NCBI GenBank assembly: GCA_964633715.1
Contig: CAZWHQ010000027.1
Coordinates: forward strand, 1-56,075
Reading direction: 5' to 3'
Source of the DNA: JAUWVG01 sp964633715
Lineage (GTDB): Bacteria > Acidobacteriota > Aminicenantia > Aminicenantales > Aminicenantaceae
DNA: 56,075 nucleotides
Shown: positions 1 through 8,266 of the stretch, piece by piece
Layout: each line of letters starts with the position of its first letter
Position numbering within the stretch: position 1 is the stretch's first letter
Position numbers and translations under genes: made by a program
Notes under the pieces: generated by a model
What the model was told of the DNA's origin: nothing
The model's database searches: none
The model's input: only the letters and a program-made list of their open reading frames with translations

Positions 1-6
1 AAAAAG

Positions 7-21
7 TGGGGACTGTCCCCA
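7..21. repeat. GGGGAC/GTCCCC palindrome
   Basis: The sequence TGGGGACTGTCCCCA is a perfect palindrome with 7-base arms around one central T, flanked by an A-run on the left and a T-run on the right. A related element lies at 19596-19612, and the text at about 44-56 (CAGGCCCCAATCT) matches the reverse complement of that second copy. I infer a dispersed, possibly REP-like element of the kind often found with IS200/TnpA-REP type transposases. No such transposase is in this window. With its flanking runs it could also act as a terminator for a gene to the left. Confidence 0.55.
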
Positions 22-59
22 TTTTTTTCACATTTTCGAAGCCAGGCCCCAATCTTTTA

Positions 60-87
60 TTGAAATCGTTGACGATATAAATATAAT
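60..87 (+). promoter_or_regulatory. Sigma-70-type promoter for the ABC transporter operon
   Basis: TTGAAA at 60-65 and TATAAT at 82-87 are separated by 16 bases. The -10 box ends 12 bases before the ATG at 100, so the predicted leader is only about 5 bases and there is no clear Shine-Dalgarno sequence. This fits a leaderless or near-leaderless transcript. Confidence 0.5.
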
Positions 88-99
88 AAAAAGAAATTC

Positions 100-1017
100 A
101 TGGCCACCGCACTTCGTATTGATAACCTTCATAAATCATTTAAAACAGGATTCCTTCTCAAAAAAAAATCCATTCTAAAAGGAATTTCTCTCGATGTCGA
201 GCAGGGTGAAATCTTCGGCTATCTCGGTCCGAATGGGGCAGGGAAAACCACCACCCTAAAATGTGTGCTGGGATTGATCTTTCCGGAAGATGGAGACATT
301 AAGTTGTTTGATCTTCCTCATCTTTCCCTCAAAGCCAAAGAACGCATTGGATTTCTTCCTGAAAATCCATACTTTTATGATTATTTGACCGCTGCTGAAT
401 TTCTCCGCTTCTACAGTCAACTCTTCGTGATTCCCGTTTTAGAAAAAGACAAAAGAATTGAAGATCTCCTTAAATTGGTCGATATGGAAAAGGCGAGAAA
501 CCTTCAGCTCCGTAAATTTTCCCGGGGAATGCTGCAGAGGATTGGACTTGCCCAAGCTTTGCTCAACAATCCGGACCTCGTTCTTCTGGATGAACCTCTA
601 GGGGGCCTCGATCCGTTGGGACGAAAGGAGATTCGAGATATCCTGGTACGGCTTAGAGAAGAGGGAAAGACCGTCTTCCTGTCTTCTCATATTCTTCAAG
701 ACATTGAAATGATCTGTGACCGAGTGGCCATCATTGTAAATGGAGAAATCGTAAACCAAGGATATTTGCAGGATCTCATCTCAGAAAAAATACTCTTTAC
801 AGAAATTATTATCTCGGGCCTCGATAAAAGTGAATTAGATGAATTGGGCGAGAGTTTGTCGGCACCCGGAGGAAAAATCCTGCTGAAAATCCACGACGAA
901 AAAAAGATGAATTCCGTATTTCGGATTATCCAAGAGAAAGGAGGAAAAATCCACACTCTAACCCCTAGAACCGAAACTCTTGAAGACCTCTTTGTGGGCA
1001 TGGTGAAGAAGAAATGA
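100..1017 (+). CDS. ABC transporter ATP-binding protein
   Basis: This is the cytoplasmic ATPase of an ABC-2 type exporter. The 305 residues carry Walker A (GPNGAGKTT, about 43-51), the signature FSRGMLQ (about 140-146), Walker B with catalytic Glu (VLLDEP, about 161-166) and an H-loop (SSH, about 195). About 90 residues after the nucleotide-binding domain form the C-terminal extension usual for CcmA/NatA-like ATPases. The stop overlaps the start of the permease gene by ATGA, so the two are translationally coupled. The next two genes in the run encode a TPR-like protein and prepilin peptidase. The substrate cannot be read from sequence. Family assignment is secure. Confidence 0.93.
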   Translation: MATALRIDNLHKSFKTGFLLKKKSILKGISLDVEQGEIFGYLGPNGAGKTTTLKCVLGLIFPEDGDIKLFDLPHLSLKAKERIGFLPENPYFYDYLTAAEFLRFYSQLFVIPVLEKDKRIEDLLKLVDMEKARNLQLRKFSRGMLQRIGLAQALLNNPDLVLLDEPLGGLDPLGRKEIRDILVRLREEGKTVFLSSHILQDIEMICDRVAIIVNGEIVNQGYLQDLISEKILFTEIIISGLDKSELDELGESLSAPGGKILLKIHDEKKMNSVFRIIQEKGGKIHTLTPRTETLEDLFVGMVKKK

Positions 1018-1778
1018 AGATAAAGGCTATTGCTTTTAATACTTTTCGAGAAGCTATCCGAGACAGGATTCTCTATCTTCTCCTTTTTTTCGCCTTAGTC
1101 AGCCTTTTATTTTCGCGCCTCTTGGCCCTCCTGACTGTCGGTGACCGAGTCAAAATTGTCACGGATGTCGGACTGGCCTCCATTTCACTCTTTGGGGCCT
1201 TAATGGCCATTCTCATGGGGACAGGCCTTGTCTATAAGGAAATCGATAAAAAAACCATCTACACTCTTTTATCCAAGCCCATCCACAGGCATCAATTTTT
1301 ACTAGGTAAATATTTCGGTCTTGTGTTGACTCTTTTTGTCATGCTGATATTGATGGCTTTGATATTTTTTGTTGTTTACTTCCTCCATGCCCTCACCATT
1401 GAATGGTCTATGCTCATTGCTCTTTTCTATATTTTTCTTGAACTTTGTCTCATCACGGCCGTCGCCCTGTTTTTTTCCTGTTTTTCAACACCTATCCTCA
1501 GTTCCATCTTCTCTCTGGCCTTCTACCTCATCGGTCATCTGAGCTGGGGCCTGGAAACCCTTATACAAAAAATGGAACCCGGCCTAGGGAAAGTGACTGC
1601 CCAAATCCTCTACACTTTTCTGCCTGACCTGGAAAACTTTAATTTCAAGACCGAAATCGTTCACCACCTCCCCATTCCTCCCCAAGTGCTCCTTTTTTCA
1701 ACCTTTTATGGGATTTTCTACACAGTTTTTGTTCTCTTCCTGGCCATCCTTGTCTTTAGAAAAAGAGACTTTATCTGA
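1014..1778 (+). CDS. ABC-2 type transporter permease
   Basis: The 254-residue protein has about six hydrophobic segments (roughly 20-40, 55-75, 100-125, 130-155, 160-180, 228-248) and few charges between them, typical of ABC-2 permeases that pair with CcmA-like ATPases. It should form the membrane channel for the ATPase encoded just upstream, whose stop it overlaps by four bases. A conserved-looking cytoplasmic stretch around residues 75-95 (KEIDKKTIYTLLSKPIHR) matches the segment often seen after the second helix in these permeases. The cargo is unknown. The following gene starts five bases after the stop. Confidence 0.88.
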   Translation: MKIKAIAFNTFREAIRDRILYLLLFFALVSLLFSRLLALLTVGDRVKIVTDVGLASISLFGALMAILMGTGLVYKEIDKKTIYTLLSKPIHRHQFLLGKYFGLVLTLFVMLILMALIFFVVYFLHALTIEWSMLIALFYIFLELCLITAVALFFSCFSTPILSSIFSLAFYLIGHLSWGLETLIQKMEPGLGKVTAQILYTFLPDLENFNFKTEIVHHLPIPPQVLLFSTFYGIFYTVFVLFLAILVFRKRDFI

Positions 1779-1782
1779 ACCC

Positions 1783-2619
1783 ATGAAAAAAAGCTTAATT
1801 ATCGCCATGCTTTTCTTGAGCAGCATCCTGTTCATGGCCCTCAAACTCAAAATCGATACAGTCCCTCGCACAAAAGTTCCGGGATCATCCATCATCTACA
1901 TTCCGTCAGGAAAGCACTTAAAATACGCCTCCTTCGGCAATCCTACAGTGATGGCAGACTTAATTTACCTCTGGGCCATCCAGTATTACGGCGATTATAA
2001 AATCCCCGACCGATTTGACTATCTCGAACACATTTTTTCTATCATTTCCGAACTTGACCCTCTTTATCTCGATCCCTACGAAGTCGGGGCCCTCATTGCC
2101 GTTTTTGAAGCACAGGATGTGGAGATGGCTTTCAAAATCCTCGATCTCGGCTTAAAGAATAACCCCGACCAATGGATTTTCCCTTTCCAAGCCGGACATT
2201 ACGCCCAGAGGTTTTTAAATGACTTTGAAAAGGCTCGAGAATATTATGAAAAAACTCAATCCATTGAGGGGGCTCCCTCCCAGACGAAACGGCTCGCAGC
2301 CAATGCCGCATTTAAGATGATGGACTTTGAGACAGCATGGCAGAGCTGGCTGGAGATTTACAATTCAGCGACAGATAAAAGGATTAAAAAAATCGCGGCC
2401 AACCATCTTTACAATGTTAAAGCATCTCGAGATATCGAAATTTTAAAAGAAGCCCTTGATCAATACACAGGAAAATTCGGCCGACGCCCCCCCCATCTGG
2501 ATTTGCTTGTGAAAGAAGGTTTTCTCAACAATGTCCCAAAAGATATGGACGATAAAGATTATATATACAATCCACAAACAGGTGAAGTGAGGACTGCAAC
2601 AGTATGGTCGAAGAGATAA
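1783..2619 (+). CDS. Membrane-anchored TPR-like protein
   Basis: I chose the ATG at 1783, four bases past the permease stop. It puts a short basic start (MKKS) before a hydrophobic helix (about 5-20), giving a signal anchor and a 278-residue protein. The remaining chain faces the periplasm and is helical. Paired motifs such as the A-x4-Y-x3-A pattern around FEKAREYYEKTQSIEG and the later FETAWQSWLEIYNSA suggest degenerate tetratricopeptide repeats. No enzyme motif was seen. Sitting between an ABC-2 transporter and prepilin peptidase, it may be a scaffold for one of them. The 3' end overlaps the next gene by 16 bases. An earlier in-frame start at 1708 would lie inside the permease gene and is less likely. 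Confidence 0.75.
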   Translation: MKKSLIIAMLFLSSILFMALKLKIDTVPRTKVPGSSIIYIPSGKHLKYASFGNPTVMADLIYLWAIQYYGDYKIPDRFDYLEHIFSIISELDPLYLDPYEVGALIAVFEAQDVEMAFKILDLGLKNNPDQWIFPFQAGHYAQRFLNDFEKAREYYEKTQSIEGAPSQTKRLAANAAFKMMDFETAWQSWLEIYNSATDKRIKKIAANHLYNVKASRDIEILKEALDQYTGKFGRRPPHLDLLVKEGFLNNVPKDMDDKDYIYNPQTGEVRTATVWSKR

Positions 2620-3383
2620 TTCTGATTTTACTTTTTGGCCTGGCCTGGGGCAGCTTTCTCAATGTGGTCATTTTCAGGCTCCCACGGGATATGAATTTCA
2701 GCAAACCTCCATCCAGCTGCCCGGAATGTGAAACAAGGATCAAATTTTATGACAACATTCCCATCCTGTCCTATATTCTTCTCAAAGGGGCCTGCCGGCA
2801 CTGCCGCACAAAAATCCCTCTCTCCTATCTTCTGGTCGAAATCCTGACACCCGTAAGTTTTCTTCTCCTCTATTCCAAGTATGCACTCAGCTTTTTCTTC
2901 TTTGCCTCCTGCCTTTTTGCCAGTGCCATGATAACACTTGCCGTGATCGATTATTACCATCAAATCCTTCCTGATGAAATCACACTTTCAGGATTATTTC
3001 TGGCCGTGGTCTATTCCTTCTTCAGGGCCGACCTCAACCTGACTCAAGCACTGATCGGAGCAGTATCCGGTGCGAGTTTTCTCCTTCTTGTCTATGGAGT
3101 CTACTACCTCTTCCGGAAAAAAGAAGGCCTTGGGATGGGGGATGTGACATTGATGCTTTTTGTGGGCGCCTTTTTAGGATGGCAGAAATCTTTATTAACT
3201 CTTATCCTCGGTTCATTTGTAGGAGCATTTGTAGGCATCTATTTCATTTTTATCAAAAAAGAAAAGCTTCAATTTGCGCTCCCGTTTGGAACGTTTTTGG
3301 CCCCGGCAGCCTATGTGGCTCTCATCTGGGGAGAACAAATTCTTCATGCCTACCTCAGCCAATTTAAAAATTTTACACTTTAA
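2604..3383 (+). CDS. pilD: Prepilin peptidase (A24 family)
   Basis: This inner-membrane aspartic protease cleaves the leader of type IV prepilins and pseudopilins and usually N-methylates the new N-terminus. The 259 residues show the N-terminal domain with two zinc-type Cys pairs (CPEC and CRHC, about 32-35 and 56-59). The two catalytic Asp motifs also occur: DYYHQILPDE (about 114-124) and the GMGD signature in GLGMGDVTLM (about 176-180). The length is normal for bifunctional PilD/GspO. It should process the two PilX-like proteins encoded next to it on the other strand and pilins made elsewhere for the machine at 11.9-19.4 kb. It overlaps the upstream TPR gene by 16 bases. Confidence 0.93.
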   Translation: MVEEIILILLFGLAWGSFLNVVIFRLPRDMNFSKPPSSCPECETRIKFYDNIPILSYILLKGACRHCRTKIPLSYLLVEILTPVSFLLLYSKYALSFFFFASCLFASAMITLAVIDYYHQILPDEITLSGLFLAVVYSFFRADLNLTQALIGAVSGASFLLLVYGVYYLFRKKEGLGMGDVTLMLFVGAFLGWQKSLLTLILGSFVGAFVGIYFIFIKKEKLQFALPFGTFLAPAAYVALIWGEQILHAYLSQFKNFTL

Positions 3384-3410
3384 ACTTATTTTGTGATCAA
3401 CGTCCAATAG

Positions 3411-4697
3411 TTAATTTCCAATGGCTTGATGCCAGGATTTGACCTTATAGGTCCAGCTTTTGCCTCCTCCAACTGTATCCACGTCACCCAGCGCAAGGTC
3501 ATAGTGAAATTGAGCATTCGAGAAAATATTGATATATTTTCCAATAAGAGAGCCGTAATAATCTGCATTGCTGGAATACTCAATCTCTGCTCGAGGCGCG
3601 TAGACAGCTCCATAAAAGCTGGCATTAGAACGCCACTCCATGAGGCCGTTGAAACTATCCGTTCCATATATCAGCAGCTTTGTCGGATCCATCGTCAAAT
3701 TGTTTATGGCACTTTCACTGCGCTGGGTAAACGTTCCTCCAAGATAAAGGTTTAAACTCGCTCCATGAATAATAACCAGCTCTGAATTGCTTTCCATCGT
3801 AAAATCGCCGGTGACATAGAGAGTCACATCTGTCAAAATTGTCACCGATGTATTCGGCATGAGTTTAAACGAAGAATATTCCCCATTTGAGAGAATCGAA
3901 TCCGTGCTGTTCACGGGAAGAAGATAGTCCCCACAAAAGGGAAGCCCCTCCGGCGGAGGAACGGAGGGAAGTAATTTCTCCTCATGCAGGGCCTCCTGCA
4001 CTCCAGTGATATCAGAATTGTTTTCGATAACAATCACATTCTCCGGATCCACGCCCGGGCCGACAAAGGCACTTCCGTGAATAGTGGCGTTGTTCTGGAG
4101 GCCGATACATCCTTGATGGGTTGCATTGGTGCCCGAGTGCCCTTTTTCTCCAATATTATCACCGCCATAGGCGCCCTTCCGTGAATCATAACTATCAATA
4201 TCTGCGGCCCCAACAATATCGAGGCCCTCTTCCCCGAAGATGCCATATGTAAACACAGAGGGGCTGTCCTTTCGCTCCAAAAGCACCCGGATGGTCCGGT
4301 CGATAGTGGTGGGATCGATGTGGTTGACTTTTCCTTTGGATTCGATAAAAGGCAGCTGTCCAAGTGGTGCCCGGATATCAACCAAAACGTCTCCGACTTC
4401 AGTTCCGCCTGCTGCCTGGAGGTCGACAAGTTCCAAGGCTCGATTGTTCGATTCTCCATCCCAGGTCCATATGCTGCCAAAGTTCAACTCCCAAATCGCA
4501 CGTTCAATTCCCGCCTCTGCCAGATTCGTCGCTGAAAGAGTTCTGTATGACTTTTCGGTCAGCCTGTACGCCCCTGAGAGTTTGGCTAAAAACGGCATCG
4601 TCAGGATGAGCAACATCAGGGTGACAAGAAGGGCGATAATAAGAACAGCTCCGCGTTCATGTTTGTGGATGTTTTGGGCCGGTTTTTTTTCGATCAT
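3411..4697 (-). CDS. PilX-like pilus assembly protein with beta-rich C-terminus
   Basis: The N-terminus has a short charged leader, then ERG followed by a hydrophobic helix (VLIIALLVTLMLLILTMPFL, about 18-37). This is the class III signal/PilX_N pattern of minor pilins. The motif LAEAGIERAIWEL follows, as in PilX/GspK-like proteins. The remaining roughly 330 residues are Gly/Asn/Ser-rich and beta-stranded, with late segments such as EWRSNASFYGAVYAPRAEIEYSSN recalling the polymer-like repeats seen in some pilus-associated proteins. A paralogue lies directly upstream. I used the ATG at 4697; a TTG at 4733 would add 12 residues, and neither has a clear ribosome site. It is probably cleaved by the prepilin peptidase encoded convergently at 2604-3383. 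Confidence 0.8.
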   Translation of the reverse strand: MIEKKPAQNIHKHERGAVLIIALLVTLMLLILTMPFLAKLSGAYRLTEKSYRTLSATNLAEAGIERAIWELNFGSIWTWDGESNNRALELVDLQAAGGTEVGDVLVDIRAPLGQLPFIESKGKVNHIDPTTIDRTIRVLLERKDSPSVFTYGIFGEEGLDIVGAADIDSYDSRKGAYGGDNIGEKGHSGTNATHQGCIGLQNNATIHGSAFVGPGVDPENVIVIENNSDITGVQEALHEEKLLPSVPPPEGLPFCGDYLLPVNSTDSILSNGEYSSFKLMPNTSVTILTDVTLYVTGDFTMESNSELVIIHGASLNLYLGGTFTQRSESAINNLTMDPTKLLIYGTDSFNGLMEWRSNASFYGAVYAPRAEIEYSSNADYYGSLIGKYINIFSNAQFHYDLALGDVDTVGGGKSWTYKVKSWHQAIGN

Positions 4698-4808
4698 TTT
4701 ATCTGTAAATTTAGTCGCATCAAGCCATATCAAATTGAGAAATAACGGATCTTTTTTGTTGGTTTTTTAAATCAAGGAAAAAAAGAGATGGGTTGAGAAA
4801 GGATTTGT

Positions 4809-6041
4809 CTATTGGGGCCTTTTTTCCTGCCAGGATTTGACAACTAGAGGAGATTCCCACTCGGGAAGCCCCTCCAAATTCGCAAGGTCTTCAGCATAGG
4901 ACAGATCCACATTCGAATTCAACGCAACGGACTTTCCGATGACCGAACCATGGAACTCAATGTTGCTGGAACAGACAACGTCTGCTTTAGGCAAATACAG
5001 GGCACCGTAGAAAGGCGTATTGGAATCTAACGTGATTGTTCCAGTTAGACTGTCCGCCCCCAGAACGACAAATTTGGTGGGATCTTGGAGATTGTTGTTG
5101 ACGGCACAATTGCTGCTTAAGGAGAGAGATCCAGCAAGGTAAAGTCTCAGGTTTCCTCCTTCGGCAATATTCAGCTCAGTATTTGAACCAAGAGAAAATG
5201 GCCCTGTGACATAAATCGTGATATCTCCTTCAATCTCCACCACACCTCCGGTCCCCAACTCAAAAGAGGAGTACTCTCCGTTTTCTGTGATCACGACCGT
5301 CTCCCCTTCGGCAAGGAATTCTCCTTTTGGGATCATCCCGACAGGAACTTCAACTGAGGGGAGCTCTTTAACTTCCGAAGCGGCCTTGAGTTCGCCCAGA
5401 ACCTCTGCTGTTCCGTTAAGATCGATAGCGACCAGAGGATTTCCTTCAGGTCCGCAGGAGGCGTCTCCAGTGACGACTGAATTGTTCTCGATGGTCAAAG
5501 CAGCGGGATGAATCCCATTGGTCCTCACGCTGCCTTCAATAGTCAAATTCGATGCAAGAGTTACACTTTCATCTGCAAAAACACCAACATTAAATAGCGG
5601 CTCTCCGCTTTCCTTTTTTAAAACGACTCTGGCCGTCTTGGACAAAAAGACTTCACCGGAAACATCGATTTTGCCCGTTGACTCTATTACGGGATTGTCC
5701 CCCAGCGGATCGGCCACAGCAATGAGGATGTCGCCAATGACACTTCCTCCTGGAGCCTGGACTGAAGGAAGAGAACAGGTCCTGAGTTGATCATCTCCAT
5801 CCCACTCTAAGATATCACCATAATTCAACTCCCAGATGGCTCTTTCTAATCCTGCCTCAGCCAAATTAATTGCCGCGAGAGAACGGTAAGAATTTGCCGA
5901 CACTCTATACTGACCGGAAAGTTTTGCCAGAAAGGGCATGGTCAGGATAAGTATTCCTGCTGTGATTAAGAGAGTTATGGCAAGAACCGTTCCTCTCTCA
6001 GGACTATATTTTGTCTGGTTCTTTTCGCTTTTTTTGTTCAT
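4809..6041 (-). CDS. PilX-like pilus assembly protein, paralogue
   Basis: This 410-residue protein has the same architecture as its downstream neighbour. A charged leader ends in ERG, followed by a hydrophobic helix ending ILTMPFLAKLSGQYR, the motif NLAEAGLERAIWELNYG, and a long beta-rich Ser/Asn/Gly domain. Matching blocks at the C-terminus include FYGALYLPKADVVCSSN here and FYGAVYAPRAEIEYSSN in the neighbour. The ATG at 6041 is preceded by a purine-rich AAGAGA, which supports it over upstream starts. The pair are tandem duplicates that have diverged strongly. They may be minor pilins, or surface fibres primed by the pilus machine. The exact role is unknown. Confidence 0.8.
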   Translation of the reverse strand: MNKKSEKNQTKYSPERGTVLAITLLITAGILILTMPFLAKLSGQYRVSANSYRSLAAINLAEAGLERAIWELNYGDILEWDGDDQLRTCSLPSVQAPGGSVIGDILIAVADPLGDNPVIESTGKIDVSGEVFLSKTARVVLKKESGEPLFNVGVFADESVTLASNLTIEGSVRTNGIHPAALTIENNSVVTGDASCGPEGNPLVAIDLNGTAEVLGELKAASEVKELPSVEVPVGMIPKGEFLAEGETVVITENGEYSSFELGTGGVVEIEGDITIYVTGPFSLGSNTELNIAEGGNLRLYLAGSLSLSSNCAVNNNLQDPTKFVVLGADSLTGTITLDSNTPFYGALYLPKADVVCSSNIEFHGSVIGKSVALNSNVDLSYAEDLANLEGLPEWESPLVVKSWQEKRPQ

Positions 6042-6469
6042 TTTCTCTTTTTTCTTGATTTTACTTTGTCTCATACACATGACATTCCTATATGCAAGAA
6101 CTATACCAAACACGGAGAGGAGCTAAGCTATTGAAATAAAACAAATTAGACTAGGCCCAAAAGATACGGATCTCCAGAATAGTGTTCAATATGTGAACAC
6201 AACAAGATCGCAACGCCTATCTAATTGATAACAAATGAAATAAACTGGTTTCAAAAAGTGTTTAACGAGATTGGAGTGTCCAATATGTGAACACAATGAA
6301 GGCAAGGATTTTATCTTGATGATAATAAACAAATCAAATATGTATAGGAATTTGGTCGAGAAGGGAAAATTGTTAAAAAGCGACTTAGCTTCATCCAGCC
6401 AGGGAGTGATGTTGATATTTCCCCCTATCTGTGGTATTGGTTTATCAAATGTCAAAAGAGAAAAATCCC
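6042..6469. other. Intergenic region with a duplicated short motif
   Basis: This 428-base stretch between divergent genes has no convincing gene. It holds two copies of a motif close to GTGTTCAATATGTGAACAC (6182-6200, with 7-base inverted arms; and 6276-6296 with one change), 94 bases apart. Read on the plus strand, the two copies encode CSICEHN and CPICEHN. A short reading frame from a TTG at 6271 begins MECPICEHNEGKDF, like the zinc-binding start of some methyltransferases. This could be a relic coding segment, or an operator pair, since the copies are palindromic. Confidence 0.35.
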
Positions 6470-8266
6470 ATGCGCGTTCCCGTTGTTTTGATCTTTGTGT
6501 TTGTTTTGGGAATGTCCCTGTTTATTAACATTCCCGTCCTCCACAAGGAATTCCTTTTTGCCGACCAGTCCACCTACTTTGCCGCGACCCAAAGCCTGGC
6601 CTATGATTTTGATTTGGAATATTCCCTGCAGGGGCAGGACCTCAACAGGTATTTCCGCATATTCCCCTCGGGGCCCCAGGGAATTTTTTTGAAAAGAGGA
6701 AAAGACGGAAAAATATTTTTTGCAAAGTCCTTCATCTACCCGCTTTTTTCCGCCCCTTTTCTCAAACTTTTTGGCACCAACGGTTTTTTTGTGTTCCATA
6801 CACTTCTCCTGATACTGATAGTTCTTATGGGCTACAAGTATTTTTCCCTCCGTAATCCACCTCTGCTCTCCCTCTCTGCAATATTGACCTTCTTGTTCGC
6901 TTCCGTAGCCATGGTTTATTTCATCTGGATTTCACCCGATTTTTTTAACATTTTTATGGCTTTTACGGTCATTTTTCTCTGGCTCTACAAACACAAATAC
7001 AGAGAAGCCAAACCAGAGGATGAACCAAAAAAATGGGGAACACAGTTTCTCCTTTCTGACTGGTCGGATTATCTGGCCGCTGCGCTGGCGGGAATGGCCT
7101 TTTTTGCCAAACCTCCCAACATCATCCTGCTGGGTCCATTAGTCGCCCATACTCTCTTCAAAAAGAAGTTTGTCAAAACAGCGATTATCCTCTTCACTTT
7201 TATCATGGTTTCGGGCGTATTCTGGGGAACAAACTACCTTGTAACCGGGGAATGGAATTACCAGGGAGGAGAGAGAAAAACATTCTACACCGGAGAAAAC
7301 CGAGGATTCCCCTTTGATGCCAAGGATTTGACATTTGACAACACAGGCTTGTCCATGACTTCAGAAGGCTATGAACAGACCCATAAGCGCCCGGCAAAAA
7401 TCTCTGTGTACAACTTTTTCTATTACTTTATTGGCCGGTTCACCGGGATCATCTGGTATTTTTTCCCCGCTTTTCTGTTCCTTATCGTGTTTATTTTACG
7501 GAAGAAGAGTTGGGAGCAGTGGTTGATACTCTGTGCCATCGCAGGAGGGATACTTATCTACATTGTCCTCATGCCCGACAACTACTCTGGAGGAGGGGGA
7601 TCTTTAGCCAACAGGTATTTCCTCAATATCTACCCTCTTTTCCTCTTCCTCCCCGGAATGAAAAGGAACTCCAAAGAATTGATATCCTCATGGCTTATGG
7701 CGGCCATTTTTATTTCTCCCATCCTCATCAGCCCGTTCCTTCACTCCCAAAATCCTGCCACCCACGCCAAAAAACTTCCTTTTAAACTTCTGCCCGTGGA
7801 AATGTCTCTTGTCAACAACCACCCCACTATGACCAATCCTGAGGCCTTCAGGGAAGTCGGCACACCTGCGAACAAGGGTTGGCTTTACTTCCTGGATGAC
7901 AATTATTGGCCCAAACACCAAACGGAAGATGGATTTTGGACCAAGGGAGACCGCACCTGCGAAATGATCTTAAAAACTTGGTTTCCAGTTAAAGAACTCC
8001 ACTTTCTCCTCTTGAATAATCCCCGCGCATCTAATGAAATTAAGGTCAAGATGGGAGGAAAAACCCAAAAAATCACTCTTGGAAGTAATCAGCGAGTCAC
8101 ATTGAGCATTTCTCCCAAACGTGTCTTTAAGGTGAGAGACAACCACTTCTACAAGATAAAAATTAAAGCCTCCATAGGGTCCATCCCTTATTTCGAATAC
8201 AAGGAAAGGCGAGAAGGCCGTTTTCTCGGAGTCTTTTTTGGTCTTGAGATTGTGCGCAGGAACTGA
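6470..8266 (+). CDS. Polytopic membrane protein, GT-C/ArnT-like
   Basis: The protein (about 598 residues) has a first hydrophobic helix at the N-terminus, then a loop with an acidic FADQSTYF motif where GT-C glycosyltransferases carry their catalytic Asp. About ten further membrane segments reach residue 450 or so, and a soluble tail follows. The layout matches GT39/GT83-like lipid-linked sugar transferases, but no signature is decisive. The ATG at 6470 is preceded by AAAGAG nine bases upstream; an in-frame ATG at 6449 and a GTG at 6431 are alternatives. Its stop (TGA) overlaps the asnB-like start (ATG) by one base, so the two are coupled. That suggests a shared role in making or decorating an envelope glycan. 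Confidence 0.7.
   Translation: MRVPVVLIFVFVLGMSLFINIPVLHKEFLFADQSTYFAATQSLAYDFDLEYSLQGQDLNRYFRIFPSGPQGIFLKRGKDGKIFFAKSFIYPLFSAPFLKLFGTNGFFVFHTLLLILIVLMGYKYFSLRNPPLLSLSAILTFLFASVAMVYFIWISPDFFNIFMAFTVIFLWLYKHKYREAKPEDEPKKWGTQFLLSDWSDYLAAALAGMAFFAKPPNIILLGPLVAHTLFKKKFVKTAIILFTFIMVSGVFWGTNYLVTGEWNYQGGERKTFYTGENRGFPFDAKDLTFDNTGLSMTSEGYEQTHKRPAKISVYNFFYYFIGRFTGIIWYFFPAFLFLIVFILRKKSWEQWLILCAIAGGILIYIVLMPDNYSGGGGSLANRYFLNIYPLFLFLPGMKRNSKELISSWLMAAIFISPILISPFLHSQNPATHAKKLPFKLLPVEMSLVNNHPTMTNPEAFREVGTPANKGWLYFLDDNYWPKHQTEDGFWTKGDRTCEMILKTWFPVKELHFLLLNNPRASNEIKVKMGGKTQKITLGSNQRVTLSISPKRVFKVRDNHFYKIKIKASIGSIPYFEYKERREGRFLGVFFGLEIVRRN

Noticed and set aside
6271..6528. A small zinc-type protein beginning MECPICEHN
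   Set aside because: It starts from TTG without a ribosome site and runs into the membrane protein gene; kept only as a possible relic within the intergenic note.
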